NCBI RefSeq assembly: GCF_025548555.1
Contig: NZ_JAJLPA010000001.1
Coordinates: forward strand, 1 to 64,000
From: Sphingomonas sp. A2-49
Lineage (GTDB): Bacteria > Pseudomonadota > Alphaproteobacteria > Sphingomonadales > Sphingomonadaceae
Direction: 5' to 3'
Length of the DNA stretch: 64,000 nucleotides
Shown here: one piece after another, positions 1 to 8,496 of the stretch
Numbering within the stretch: the stretch's first letter is position 1
How the letters are laid out: every line of letters begins with the position of its first letter
Notes under the pieces: model-generated
The model's input: only the letters and a program-made list of their open reading frames with translations
What the model was told of the DNA's origin: nothing
Databases searched by the model: none
Position numbers and translations under genes: made by a program

Positions 1-98
1 ACGATCGCCGCCGCGGCGATCCCGATCCATTGCCATTGCGTCGCGCGGGGCAGGACGGTCGCGGGGGGCAGGGATTCGGGAACATCATGCATATGCAT
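1..98 (-). CDS. N-terminus of unidentified membrane protein, cut by window edge
   Basis: Reading leftward from an ATG at 98 (alternative in-frame ATG at 92), an open frame runs off the window edge. It encodes a short polar, proline-containing N-terminus and then a hydrophobic stretch beginning QWQWIGIAAAAIV, which looks like the start of a first membrane helix. The frame is divergent from the response regulator at 182. A 12-base palindrome (ATGCATATGCAT, 87-98) coincides with the start codons. Only about 32 codons are visible, so the family cannot be named. That this is a real gene is inferred from the divergent layout and the membrane-like translation. Confidence 0.45.
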   Translation of the reverse strand, partial: MHMHDVPESLPPATVLPRATQWQWIGIAAAAI

Positions 99-140
99 CG
101 GCAGGCCTCGACGAACAGGCTGGAGCCGATATGGACCTTC

Positions 141-157
141 GCTTACAGCCGGCTTAC
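141..157 (+). promoter_or_regulatory. Candidate response-regulator box (CTTAC direct repeats)
   Basis: GCTTAC occurs at 141 and again at 152, a direct repeat with an 11-base period, 25 bases before the GTG start of the response regulator. PmrA/QseB-type regulators are known to bind CTTAA-like half sites with the same spacing. The site would suit autoregulation and control of the divergent gene at the left edge. The match to the known pattern is inference. Confidence 0.4.
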
Positions 158-181
158 GGATGCTGCGCTGCGGGAGATGAC

Positions 182-853
182 GTGCGGATTTTGCTGGTCG
201 AGGACGACGCCGCACTGGCGGAAGCACTCGTCGCGGCACTGCTGCGCCGCGGCTTCGCGATCGACCATGCGCGCAATGCCGACGAGGCGGAGGCGTATCT
301 GTCGGCGCTGCGCCACGCGATCGTCCTGCTGGACCTGGGCCTGCCCGACGACGACGGCCTTGCAGTGCTCGGCCGGCTGCGGCGCGCGGGCAACGCCTGC
401 CCGGTCATCGTCCTCACCGCCCGCGGCACGGTCGATGCCCGCATCGCCGGGTTGCATGCGGGTGCCGACGACTATCTGGTCAAGCCGTTCGACGTCGACG
501 AGCTGCACGCGCGCATCCTCGCCGTGCTGCGGCGACAGGCCGGCTATATCGGCCGGTCGATGCGGTGCGGTGCGCTGGCGTTCGACAGCGAGACGCGGGT
601 CGCCCATGTCGGCGACGATCGCCTGACGCTCTCCGCACGCGAAACCGAGCTGCTCGAACTGCTGCTCCGTCGCGCGGGCAACGTCGTCGCCAAGCGGCTG
701 GTCGAGGACCAGCTGTTCGGCGTCGACGGCGAGCTGGGTTCGAACGCGGTCGAGGTCTATGTCCACCGACTGCGCAAGCGGCTGGACGACGGCGGCAGCG
801 GGGTGCGGATCGAAACGGTCCGCGGGGTGGGTTACCTGTTGAGGGCGGCGTGA
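182..853 (+). CDS. OmpR/PhoB-family response regulator (PmrA/QseB-like)
   Basis: This is a DNA-binding response regulator of 223 residues. The receiver domain (about 1-115) has the acidic pair ED near residue 8, the phosphoacceptor D51 in LDLGLPDDDG and the lysine of the VKPF motif near 101. A winged-helix output domain (about 125-220) ends in the usual RGVGYLL. The GTG start at 182 is chosen because GGGAG lies at 172-176 and translation begins directly with RILLVEDD; an upstream ATG at 131 would add unrelated residues. The stop overlaps the start of the kinase gene at 850, so the two are probably co-translated. The signal sensed is unknown. Confidence 0.93.
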   Translation: MRILLVEDDAALAEALVAALLRRGFAIDHARNADEAEAYLSALRHAIVLLDLGLPDDDGLAVLGRLRRAGNACPVIVLTARGTVDARIAGLHAGADDYLVKPFDVDELHARILAVLRRQAGYIGRSMRCGALAFDSETRVAHVGDDRLTLSARETELLELLLRRAGNVVAKRLVEDQLFGVDGELGSNAVEVYVHRLRKRLDDGGSGVRIETVRGVGYLLRAA

Positions 854-2181
854 GACTGCGCGCGCCGCGCTCGCTCGCCGGCCAGTTCGCGCTGCTGCAC
901 GTCGGCGTCGCGCTGGTCGCCGCGGTCGTGCTGGCGTTCGGCACCGGGGCGCTGCTCCACCACGCCGCGCGTCACTACCAGCGCGAGGTGCTGCGCCGGC
1001 AGGCGCGCGGTGTCGCCGTCGCGATGCGAACGCGTCCGGCGGCGGAGGCGCTGGGCGAGGTGGACATCCTCGCGGGCGGGCTGACCCTCAGCGTCGTCGA
1101 CCGCCGACGGCGGGTGGAAGCCCAGCGCGGCCCGCAGCGGCCGGAGATCCTCGCCACCATCCCGCTGGTGCGCGTCGGGCGGCTGTACCGGCGCGGGCCG
1201 CTCGCCGCGGTCAGCCTGCCGGTCGGCGACCGCTGGATCGTGGTGGCGCAGGACGATGCCGCGCCGGAGGTGGTGACCGACGACATCGTCCGCGCGTTCC
1301 TGAAGCGGTTCGCGCTGCTGCTGCTGCCGGTCGCGATGCTGGCGCCGCTCGCCGGCGCGTGGCTGACCCGGCGGCTGACGCGGCGGATGAGCCGCGCGTC
1401 GGGCATCGCGGCGGCGATCGGGCCCGACACGCTCGACCGGCGATTGCCGCGCGGCACGCTGCCGATGGAGGTCGAGCCGCTGGCGGTCGCGACCAACGCC
1501 GCGCTCGACCGGCTCGAACAGGCGTTCGCGCGACAGGCGGCGTTCGCCGCCGACGTCGCGCACGAATTGCGTACCCCGCTCGCGGTGATCCGCGTGCGTG
1601 CCGACACGGTCGGGGACGCGGCGTTGCGCGACACGCTCGTGGCGCAGGTGGACCGCGCGGCGCGGGTGATCGGCCAGCTGATGGAACTGGCTGGGCTGGA
1701 GCGTCCGTTCGCCGACGCGGGCGAGGCGGTCGACCTGTCGGCGCTGGCGCGCGGCGTCGTCGCCCAGCGGGCGCCGGCTATCCTCGAGGGCGGCCGTACG
1801 ATCATGCTCGACGACCGGCACCCGCATTCGATCGCGGCGCATCCCGGCGCGCTTCTGCTCGCGCTCGACAACCTCGTCGACAATGCGATGCGCCATACCC
1901 CACCGGGCACGACCATCGTGGTGACGGCGGGGCCCGGCCCGCGGATCGCGGTGTGCGACGACGGCCCCGTCGTGCCGGCTGCGCAGTTCGAACATATGGC
2001 CACCCGCTTCTGGCGGCGGCCCGACACGATCGTCGAGGGGTCGGGGCTCGGCCTGTCGATCGTCACCCGTGTCGTCGAGGCGCATCATGGCCGTCTGGAC
2101 GTCGCGCCCGGCCCCGGGGGGCGCGGCGTGCAGGTCGTCATGACGTTCGTCGACGCGGCACCGGGCGTTCCGCAGCATTGA
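850..2181 (+). CDS. Sensor histidine kinase, partner of the upstream regulator
   Basis: This membrane histidine kinase of 443 residues starts at a GTG that overlaps the regulator's stop codon. The first transmembrane helix is at about 15-40 and the second at about 155-175, flanking a periplasmic sensor of roughly 115 residues. The dimerisation box AHELRTPLAVIR contains the phosphorylated H238, and the C-terminal ATPase domain has an N box (DNLVDNAMRHT) and a G box (GSGLGLSIV). The architecture fits the QseC/PmrB/TctE group. It should phosphorylate the regulator at 182-853; the ligand cannot be read from the sequence. Confidence 0.92.
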   Translation: MRLRAPRSLAGQFALLHVGVALVAAVVLAFGTGALLHHAARHYQREVLRRQARGVAVAMRTRPAAEALGEVDILAGGLTLSVVDRRRRVEAQRGPQRPEILATIPLVRVGRLYRRGPLAAVSLPVGDRWIVVAQDDAAPEVVTDDIVRAFLKRFALLLLPVAMLAPLAGAWLTRRLTRRMSRASGIAAAIGPDTLDRRLPRGTLPMEVEPLAVATNAALDRLEQAFARQAAFAADVAHELRTPLAVIRVRADTVGDAALRDTLVAQVDRAARVIGQLMELAGLERPFADAGEAVDLSALARGVVAQRAPAILEGGRTIMLDDRHPHSIAAHPGALLLALDNLVDNAMRHTPPGTTIVVTAGPGPRIAVCDDGPVVPAAQFEHMATRFWRRPDTIVEGSGLGLSIVTRVVEAHHGRLDVAPGPGGRGVQVVMTFVDAAPGVPQH

Positions 2182-2423
2182 TCCGCACCGGCGGGGCGGC
2201 GTCGCACGATCGAAAGACGAGCCGCAACATACACATGACAATGGATTTATCAGACCTGGCGCAGGACCGGAAACAGACGGTCCGCCATCCTTCGCCTCGG
2301 CCACGATACCTGACAGACGGATGAATTAATCGTCACGTTTGCGGCAGGGACTTGCCTCGACTCAGGCCGGCATGCACTCGGCGTCGGGCAGGGGGTGTTA
2401 CAGTGTATCATGAGGTGCCGCCG

Positions 2424-4574
2424 ATGCGTTCCCTGTCGTTCCTGAGCTTCAGCCTCCTGGCCTTCGCCGTGGCGACCGCCGCCCGCGCGCAGGAGGCACC
2501 GGTCGCGGCCGACGCGGCGACCCCGACGCCGACACCGCCTGCGACCAACGGCAACGACATCGTCGTCACCGGCAAGCGCCTCGACGATGCGCGGGCGCAC
2601 ATCCAGCCGAGCCTCGGCGCGACCAGCTACGACATGACGAGCGCCACGATCCAGGCGCTGCCCGGCGGCGAGAACCAGCAGCTCAACCAGATCCTGCTCC
2701 AGCTGCCCGGCGTCGTGCAGGACGGCTTCGGCCAGTTCCACGTCCGCGACGACCACAACGGGCTGCAATACCGGATCAACGGCACCGTCCTTCCCGAAGG
2801 GCTCGCGGTGTTCGGCCAGACGCTGTCGCCGCGGCTGGTGAGCCGGATCGACCTTCTGACCGGGGCGCTCCCCGCACAATATGGCCTGCGCAGCGCGGGG
2901 ATCATCGACATCACGACCAAAAGCGGCCTGTTCCAGGACGGCGGCACGGTGTCGCTCTACGGCGGCAGCCACGACACGATCGAGCCGAGCTTCACCTATG
3001 GTGGCTCGAGCGGGCGAAGCAATTACTTCGTGTCGGGCGACTATCGCCACGATTCGCTCGGCATCGAAAGCGTCGACGGCCGGTCCGACCCGGTCCACGA
3101 CGACACCGACCAGTATCAGGGCTTCGCCTATGTCGATCACATCCTGAACGACAGCAACCGCATCTCGTTCGTCGGCGGCTATTCGAACCAGTGGTTCCAG
3201 ATCCCGAACCCCGTCGGGTTGCAGCCGGACGGCAGCTGGTCGGTCGGCGGCCAGACCGCCTTCCCCAGCGAGGCGCTCGACCAGCGCCAGCTCGAACGCA
3301 CCGGTTTCGGGCAGCTGAGCATCCTCCACGACGACGAGCCCCTGACGATCCAGGCGTCGCTCTTCGCGCGCTATTCGTCGCTGCGCTATCGGCCCGACGT
3401 GCTCGGCGAGCTGCTGTTCAACGGCCAGGCGCAGGCGGCGTTCAAGCAGGACTTCACGATCGGCGGGCAGGCCGACGGCGTCTATCACCTCGGCGACGCG
3501 CACACGCTGCGCGGCGGCATGCTGCTGACGCGCGACCGCAGCGACAGCGATACGTCGACCAGCGTCTTTCCGGTCGATGCAAGCGGCGCGCAGGCGGGCG
3601 AGCCGCTGTCGATCGCCGATCGCGACGCCAAAACGGCGTTCACGGCGAGCGTGTACCTTCAGGACGAATGGACGCTCGCCCCGACGCTGACGCTGAACTA
3701 CGGCGCGCGCTTCGATCGTTATGCCGGCTACCGGACCGAAAACCAGCTGTCGCCGCGCGCCAACCTCGTCTGGCAGCCCGACGCACGCTTCACCGGCCAC
3801 ATCGGCTATGCCCGCTATTTCGTGCCGCCGCCGTTCGAGAACGTCGCGGTGACCAGCGTCGCCTCGCTCGTCGGGACCAGCGCCTATCCCGCCGTCACCA
3901 CCGACACGACGCCTTTCGCGGAGCGCCAGCATTATTTCGACGCGGGCTTCCAGATGAAGCCGGGTGCGCATCTGACATGGGGCATCGACGCTTATTACCG
4001 CATCTCGAAGAACCTGATCGACGAGGGCCAGTTCGGTGCGCCGATCATCCTGACGCCGTTCAACTATGCGCAGGGCCGGATCGGCGGGATCGAGGCGAAC
4101 GCGAGCTACACCCGCGGGCCATGGACCGCCTATGCCAATTTCGCCGCGGCGAAGGCCAAGGGCCGCGACATCGTGTCGAGCCAGTTCAGTTTCGCCGCCG
4201 ACGACCTCGCCACCATCGCGACCCGCTACATCTACCTCGACCACGACCAGAGTTTCACCGGTTCGGGCGGACTGTCCTATGCACCGCGATCGGGCGTGCT
4301 GGCCGGAACCAGCCTCGGCGGCACGATGCTGTACGGGTCGGGCCTGCGTACCGACGGTGCGATCCCGAACGGTGCCAAGCTGTCGCCCTATGCCGAGGTC
4401 AACCTGACCGCGAGCCACCATTTCGCCGCATCGGGCGTCGACCTGCGGCTCGACGTCATCAACCTCGCCGACCATCGCTACGAAATCCGCGACGGCAACG
4501 GCGTCGGCGTCGGCGCGCCGCAATACGGGCCGCGCCGCGGCGTCTTCGTCGGTATCGCCAAGGCGTTCGGGTGA
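2424..4574 (+). CDS. TonB-dependent outer-membrane receptor
   Basis: This is an outer-membrane active transporter of 716 residues. The ATG at 2424 is chosen because it gives a clean signal peptide (MRSLSFLSFSLLAFAVATAARA, cleavage before QE) and has a GAGG 9 bases upstream. After a short linker comes NDIVVTGKR, typical of sphingomonad receptors, then a plug domain (about 50-165) with the usual LNQILLQLPGV and ITTKSG segments. The rest is a beta-barrel rich in aromatic residues, with energy supplied by TonB-ExbBD. Substrate is unknown. It precedes the TldD/TldE genes in the same direction but with a hairpin between, so shared transcription is uncertain. Confidence 0.92.
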   Translation: MRSLSFLSFSLLAFAVATAARAQEAPVAADAATPTPTPPATNGNDIVVTGKRLDDARAHIQPSLGATSYDMTSATIQALPGGENQQLNQILLQLPGVVQDGFGQFHVRDDHNGLQYRINGTVLPEGLAVFGQTLSPRLVSRIDLLTGALPAQYGLRSAGIIDITTKSGLFQDGGTVSLYGGSHDTIEPSFTYGGSSGRSNYFVSGDYRHDSLGIESVDGRSDPVHDDTDQYQGFAYVDHILNDSNRISFVGGYSNQWFQIPNPVGLQPDGSWSVGGQTAFPSEALDQRQLERTGFGQLSILHDDEPLTIQASLFARYSSLRYRPDVLGELLFNGQAQAAFKQDFTIGGQADGVYHLGDAHTLRGGMLLTRDRSDSDTSTSVFPVDASGAQAGEPLSIADRDAKTAFTASVYLQDEWTLAPTLTLNYGARFDRYAGYRTENQLSPRANLVWQPDARFTGHIGYARYFVPPPFENVAVTSVASLVGTSAYPAVTTDTTPFAERQHYFDAGFQMKPGAHLTWGIDAYYRISKNLIDEGQFGAPIILTPFNYAQGRIGGIEANASYTRGPWTAYANFAAAKAKGRDIVSSQFSFAADDLATIATRYIYLDHDQSFTGSGGLSYAPRSGVLAGTSLGGTMLYGSGLRTDGAIPNGAKLSPYAEVNLTASHHFAASGVDLRLDVINLADHRYEIRDGNGVGVGAPQYGPRRGVFVGIAKAFG

Positions 4575-4584
4575 CGGAAAAAAC

Positions 4585-4613
4585 GCGCGGGCATCGATTG
4601 ACGCTGCCCGCGT
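4585..4613 (+). terminator. Hairpin after the TonB receptor gene
   Basis: CGCGGGCA (4586-4593) pairs with TGCCCGCG (4605-4612) over an 11-base loop, 11 bases after the receptor stop codon. There is no T-run after it on the plus strand; instead six A residues precede it at 4578-4583, so on the minus strand it would look like an intrinsic terminator. It is probably a transcription end or mRNA 3' stabiliser. Confidence 0.45.
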
Positions 4614-4710
4614 CCCGCGCAATGATCGGTGTGTGAGGCGAGCAAGGCGCTTGCCTCGCGCATCGGAAAGGGACGCCGCGGCATCGTGCCGACGGCATCA
4701 ATCCGGGGGG

Positions 4711-6354
4711 ATGAGAGCCTTGCACAGACGGGATTTCCTGGCCGCGACCGGCCTGGCGCTCGGAGGCGGCGTGCTGCCGACCTTCCTCGGCCGCGCGATC
4801 GCGGCGGAAGAATTGCAATCGACGATCGACGTCGCGCTGAAGAAGCGGCTGGCGGACGCGGCGCTGAACGCGGCCAAATCGGCGGGTGCGACCTATTGCG
4901 ACGTCCGGGTCGGGCGCTACCTGCGCCAGTTCGTCATCACGCGCGAGGCGAACGTCCAGAACGTCGTCAACACCGAATCGCTGGGCACCGGCATCCGCGT
5001 GATCGCGGACGGCGCCTGGGGCTTTGCCGCCACGAACGAGATGACGCCCGACGCGGTCGCGAAGGCCGCGCAGCTCGCCACCGCGATCGCAAAGGCGAAT
5101 GCGAGGACGCAGACCGCGCCGGTGCAGCTCGCACCGACGCCGGGGTTGGGCGAGGTGTCGTGGAAGACGCCGATCGTCAAGAACGCCATGGCGGTGCCGA
5201 TCAAGGACAAGGTCGACCTGTTGCTCGGCGTCAACGCCGCCGCGCAGGGGGCTGGCGCGAACTTCGTCAATTCGATGCTGTTCCTCGTCAACGAACAGAA
5301 GTATTTTGCCAGCACCGACGGGTCGTACATCGACCAGGACGTGCATCGCATCTGGGCGCCGATGAGCGTCACCGCGATCGACAAGGCGACGGGCAAATTC
5401 CGCACCCGCGGCGGCCTGTCGGCGCCGATGGGCATGGGCTTCGAATATCTCGACGGCAACGCCAAGGACCGGTTCGTCTCGCCCAACGGCGTCGTCAACT
5501 ACGGCATGTCGTACGACATGAAGGAAGACGCGATCGCCGCCGCGAAACAGGCACAGGCGAAGCTGAAGGCGCCGTCGGTCAAGCCGGGCAAATACGACCT
5601 CGTGCTCGACCCCTCGCACACGTGGCTGACGATCCACGAGAGCGTCGGCCATCCGCTCGAACTCGACCGCGTGCTGGGATACGAGGCGAACTACGCCGGC
5701 ACCAGCTTCGCGACGATGGACAAGCTGAAGGCGCATTTCCAGTACGGCAGCCCCAACGTCAACATCGTCGCCGACAAGGTGCAGCCGGGCAGCCTCGGCG
5801 CGGTCGGCTATGACGACGAAGGCGTCAAGACCAAGAAGTGGGACCTGATCCGCGACGGCAAGCTGGTCGATTACCAGGCGATCCGCGACCAGGCGCATAT
5901 CCTCGGCAAGACCGCGTCGGACGGCTGCTGCTATGCCGACAATTGGGCGAGCGTGCAGTTCCAGCGGATGGCCAACGTCAGCCTCGAACCCGGCAAGAAG
6001 AAGCAGAGCGTCGCGGACATGATCGCCGGGGTGGAGAACGGCATCTACATCATCGGCGACGGCAGCTTCTCGATCGACCAGCAGCGCTACAATGCGCAGT
6101 TCGGCGGCGAACTGTTCTACGAGATCAAGAACGGCAAGATCACGCAGCAGATCGAGGACGTCGCCTACCAGATCCGGACGCCCGAATTCTGGAACGCCTG
6201 CGTTGGCGTCTGCGACGCGAGCGACTACCGGATGGGCGGCAGCTTCTTCGACGGCAAGGGCCAGCCGCCGCAGGTGTCGACGGTCAGCCACGGATCGTCG
6301 ACCGCGCGCTTCAACGGCATCAACGTCATCAACACCGCCCGGTCGCTCGGCTGA
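4711..6354 (+). CDS. tldD: Tat-exported TldD-family metalloprotease
   Basis: This 547-residue protein belongs to the TldD/PmbA peptidase family. The ATG at 4711 gives a twin-arginine signal (RRDFLAATGLALGGG, residues 6-20, ending near AIAA at 30), whereas Escherichia coli TldD is cytosolic. The zinc site HESVGH (H309-H314, pattern HExxxH) is intact, so it should be the catalytic subunit of a TldD-TldE heterodimer that degrades or trims unfolded peptides. It is 16 bases ahead of the tldE partner. An upstream ATG at 4633 would bury the Tat motif and is rejected. Periplasmic location is inferred from the leader; the substrate is unknown. Confidence 0.88.
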   Translation: MRALHRRDFLAATGLALGGGVLPTFLGRAIAAEELQSTIDVALKKRLADAALNAAKSAGATYCDVRVGRYLRQFVITREANVQNVVNTESLGTGIRVIADGAWGFAATNEMTPDAVAKAAQLATAIAKANARTQTAPVQLAPTPGLGEVSWKTPIVKNAMAVPIKDKVDLLLGVNAAAQGAGANFVNSMLFLVNEQKYFASTDGSYIDQDVHRIWAPMSVTAIDKATGKFRTRGGLSAPMGMGFEYLDGNAKDRFVSPNGVVNYGMSYDMKEDAIAAAKQAQAKLKAPSVKPGKYDLVLDPSHTWLTIHESVGHPLELDRVLGYEANYAGTSFATMDKLKAHFQYGSPNVNIVADKVQPGSLGAVGYDDEGVKTKKWDLIRDGKLVDYQAIRDQAHILGKTASDGCCYADNWASVQFQRMANVSLEPGKKKQSVADMIAGVENGIYIIGDGSFSIDQQRYNAQFGGELFYEIKNGKITQQIEDVAYQIRTPEFWNACVGVCDASDYRMGGSFFDGKGQPPQVSTVSHGSSTARFNGINVINTARSLG

Positions 6355-6370
6355 GCAGGAGACACACGTC

Positions 6371-7705
6371 ATGGGAATCTTCACCGAAGAACAGGCGCGC
6401 GCGATCCTGAACAAGTGCGTCGCGCTGTCTAAGGCGGACGAATGCACCGCGCAGCTGTCGGGATCGATCGACGGCAACATCCGCTTCGCGCTGAACAACA
6501 TCTCGACCAGCGGCATCGTGTCGAACACCGACCTCGAAGTGCAGGTGGCGTTCGGCAAGCGCGTCGGCACCGCGACGATCAACGCGTTCGACGACGCCTC
6601 GCTCGAGCGGGTCGTGCGCCGTGCCGAGGATCTTGCGCGGCTCGCGCCGGAAAATCCGGAGTTCGTGCCCGCGGTCGGCAAGCAGGTCTACAAGGCGACG
6701 CCGACGTTCAGCCAGTCGACCGCCGACATCACGCCGGACTATCGGGCGAGGGTGGCCGGCGATTCGATCGCCGCGTGCAAGGCGCAGAAGCTGATCGCGG
6801 CCGGGTTCCTGCAGGACGGCCAGAGCTTCGTCGCCTTCGCCAACTCGCGCGGCAATTTCGGTTACCAGCGCGCGTCGGGCGTCGATTACACCTGCACCGT
6901 GCGCAGCGAGGACGGGCGCGGATCGGGCTGGGTCGGCCGCAACGTGCAGGACGTCGCGACCTTCGCGCCGGCGACCGACATCCGTACCGCCGCGCGCAAG
7001 GCGGCGGGATCGGTCGACGCGCGCGCGCTGGAACCGGGCAAGTATACCGTGATCCTCGAACCCGCCGCAGCGGCGGGGCTGATCGGCTTCATGTTCAACT
7101 TCTTCGGCGCGCGCGAGGCGGACGAGGGGCGCAGCTTCCTGTCGAAGAAGGGCGGCGGCAACAAGATCGGCGAGCAGGTGTTCGACCCGCGCGTCAACTT
7201 CTACGCCGATCCGAACCACCCCGATGCGCCGGCGATGCCATGGGACGGCAACGGCCTGCCGCGAACGCGGCTCCAGATCGTGCGCGATGGCAAGATCGCC
7301 AACCTCGACTATTCCCGCTACTGGGCGCAGAAGCAGGGCAAGCCGGCGACGGCCGAGCCCGGCAACATCATCATGGAGGGCGGCACCAAATCGACCGCCG
7401 ACCTGGTCCGCGGTACGCAGAAAGGCATTCTGGTCACGCGCACATGGTACATCCGGATGGTCGATCCACAAACGGTGCTGTTGACCGGACTGACCCGCGA
7501 CGGCACGTTCTACATCGAGAACGGCGAGATCAAATATCCGCTCAAGAACTTCCGGTTCAACGAGAGCCCGGTCATCATGCTCAACAACATCGACGAGCTG
7601 GGCAAGCCGGTACGGGTCAAGGCGGACGAGGGTGACACGATCATGATGCTGCCGCCGATGCGGCTGCGCGACTTCACCTTCACCTCGCTGTCGGACGCGG
7701 TGTAA
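6371..7705 (+). CDS. TldE/PmbA-family subunit, no leader
   Basis: This TldD/PmbA-family protein of 444 residues lacks the HExxxH zinc motif and so corresponds to the non-catalytic TldE/PmbA subunit. An AGGAGA ribosome-binding site lies at 6357-6362, nine bases after which the ATG follows. No signal peptide is seen, although its likely partner TldD has a Tat signal. Since Tat exports folded complexes, it may leave the cytoplasm as a passenger of TldD; this is inference. The pair is in one operon with 16 bases between the genes and is followed by a folded repeat and the DUF4159 gene. Confidence 0.85.
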   Translation: MGIFTEEQARAILNKCVALSKADECTAQLSGSIDGNIRFALNNISTSGIVSNTDLEVQVAFGKRVGTATINAFDDASLERVVRRAEDLARLAPENPEFVPAVGKQVYKATPTFSQSTADITPDYRARVAGDSIAACKAQKLIAAGFLQDGQSFVAFANSRGNFGYQRASGVDYTCTVRSEDGRGSGWVGRNVQDVATFAPATDIRTAARKAAGSVDARALEPGKYTVILEPAAAAGLIGFMFNFFGAREADEGRSFLSKKGGGNKIGEQVFDPRVNFYADPNHPDAPAMPWDGNGLPRTRLQIVRDGKIANLDYSRYWAQKQGKPATAEPGNIIMEGGTKSTADLVRGTQKGILVTRTWYIRMVDPQTVLLTGLTRDGTFYIENGEIKYPLKNFRFNESPVIMLNNIDELGKPVRVKADEGDTIMMLPPMRLRDFTFTSLSDAV

Positions 7706-7716
7706 TTGTCGGTATT

Positions 7717-7803
7717 CACCCTCACCCTGCGTCGCCTCCGGCGGCTTTTCCCTCTCCCGATGGGAGCGGGAGGGAGCGGCGCAGCCGCGGCAGGGTGAGG
7801 GTG
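7717..7803. repeat. Interspersed palindromic repeat, copy 1
   Basis: Perfect 14-base terminal inverted repeats (CACCCTCACCCTGC at 7717-7730 and its complement at 7790-7803) enclose an inner CTCCC-gat-GGGAG hairpin at 7754-7766. Related modules with CCCTCTCCC/GGGAGAGGG cores lie at 56600-56699 and 63647-63758, so this is a dispersed REP-like element. The right arm runs into the start of the DUF4159 gene and supplies its likely GTG start codon. Confidence 0.75.
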
Positions 7804-8496
7804 ACCCGGCAGGAGTTCCTGCGGGCGGGCATCGCGACGCTCGCCGCCGCCCTCGTCCCCGCGGCCGCGGCTGCGGCGGGCGCCTATGACTTCTGGTTCA
7901 CGCGGCTGCGCTACGACAGCGGCGACTGGGACGTCGACCAGCGCATGCCGTCCAACCTGCTGACCTCGCTCGTCGATTACACCAACCTGCGGATCGACCC
8001 CAAGGAGCGCGTCGTCGCGCTCGCCGATCCGAAGATGCTGACCGCGCCGTTCTGCTACCTGGCGGGGCACCGGCTGGTCGAATTCTCGGCCGCCGAACGC
8101 CGCAATTTCGAACGCTACGTGCGCAACGGCGGCTTCGTCTGGGTCGACGATTGCAACCACGACATCGACGGGCTGTTCGCGCAGAGCTTCGAGCGGCAGA
8201 TGCGCGCGATCTTCGGGCCGCGCGCGCTCGCCAAGCTGCCGCCGCGGCATCCCATCTTCACCAGCTTCTTCAAGTTCGACGGTCCGCCCAACACGGGGTT
8301 CGAACTGAACGGCTGGGGCGACGACCTCGTCCACGACTATCTGAAGGGCATCACGATCGATGGCCGGCTCGGCCTCCTCTACAGCAACAAGGATTACGGG
8401 TGCGAATGGGACTACGATTGGCGCAACAAGCGCTTTCTGGCGCAGGACAACACCAAATTCGGGGTCAATATCGTGATGTATGCGCTCAATGCCTGA
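7801..8496 (+). CDS. DUF4159-family exported protein
   Basis: This 231-residue protein resembles DUF4159, a family usually found next to MoxR/DUF58/BatA genes. A hydrophobic leader with TRQEFLRAG followed by an alanine-rich core ends near residue 27; the TRQEFL segment looks like a Tat motif with the second arginine replaced by Q. Motifs such as WVDDCNHDIDG and HPIF are visible. Start choice is uncertain: GTG at 7801 or GTG at 7795, both inside the right arm of the repeat and neither with a clear separate ribosome-binding site. The 3' end overlaps the MoxR gene by 8 bases. Function is unknown. Confidence 0.75.
   Translation: MTRQEFLRAGIATLAAALVPAAAAAAGAYDFWFTRLRYDSGDWDVDQRMPSNLLTSLVDYTNLRIDPKERVVALADPKMLTAPFCYLAGHRLVEFSAAERRNFERYVRNGGFVWVDDCNHDIDGLFAQSFERQMRAIFGPRALAKLPPRHPIFTSFFKFDGPPNTGFELNGWGDDLVHDYLKGITIDGRLGLLYSNKDYGCEWDYDWRNKRFLAQDNTKFGVNIVMYALNA

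Noticed and set aside
87..98. ATGCATATGCAT palindrome as an operator
   Set aside because: It coincides with the in-frame start codons of the divergent gene and could be chance; no binding family is suggested.
4459..6681. Long minus-strand frame opposite tldD
   Set aside because: The translation is composed of low-complexity basic residues and no family motif, while the plus strand encodes a clear TldD with its zinc site.
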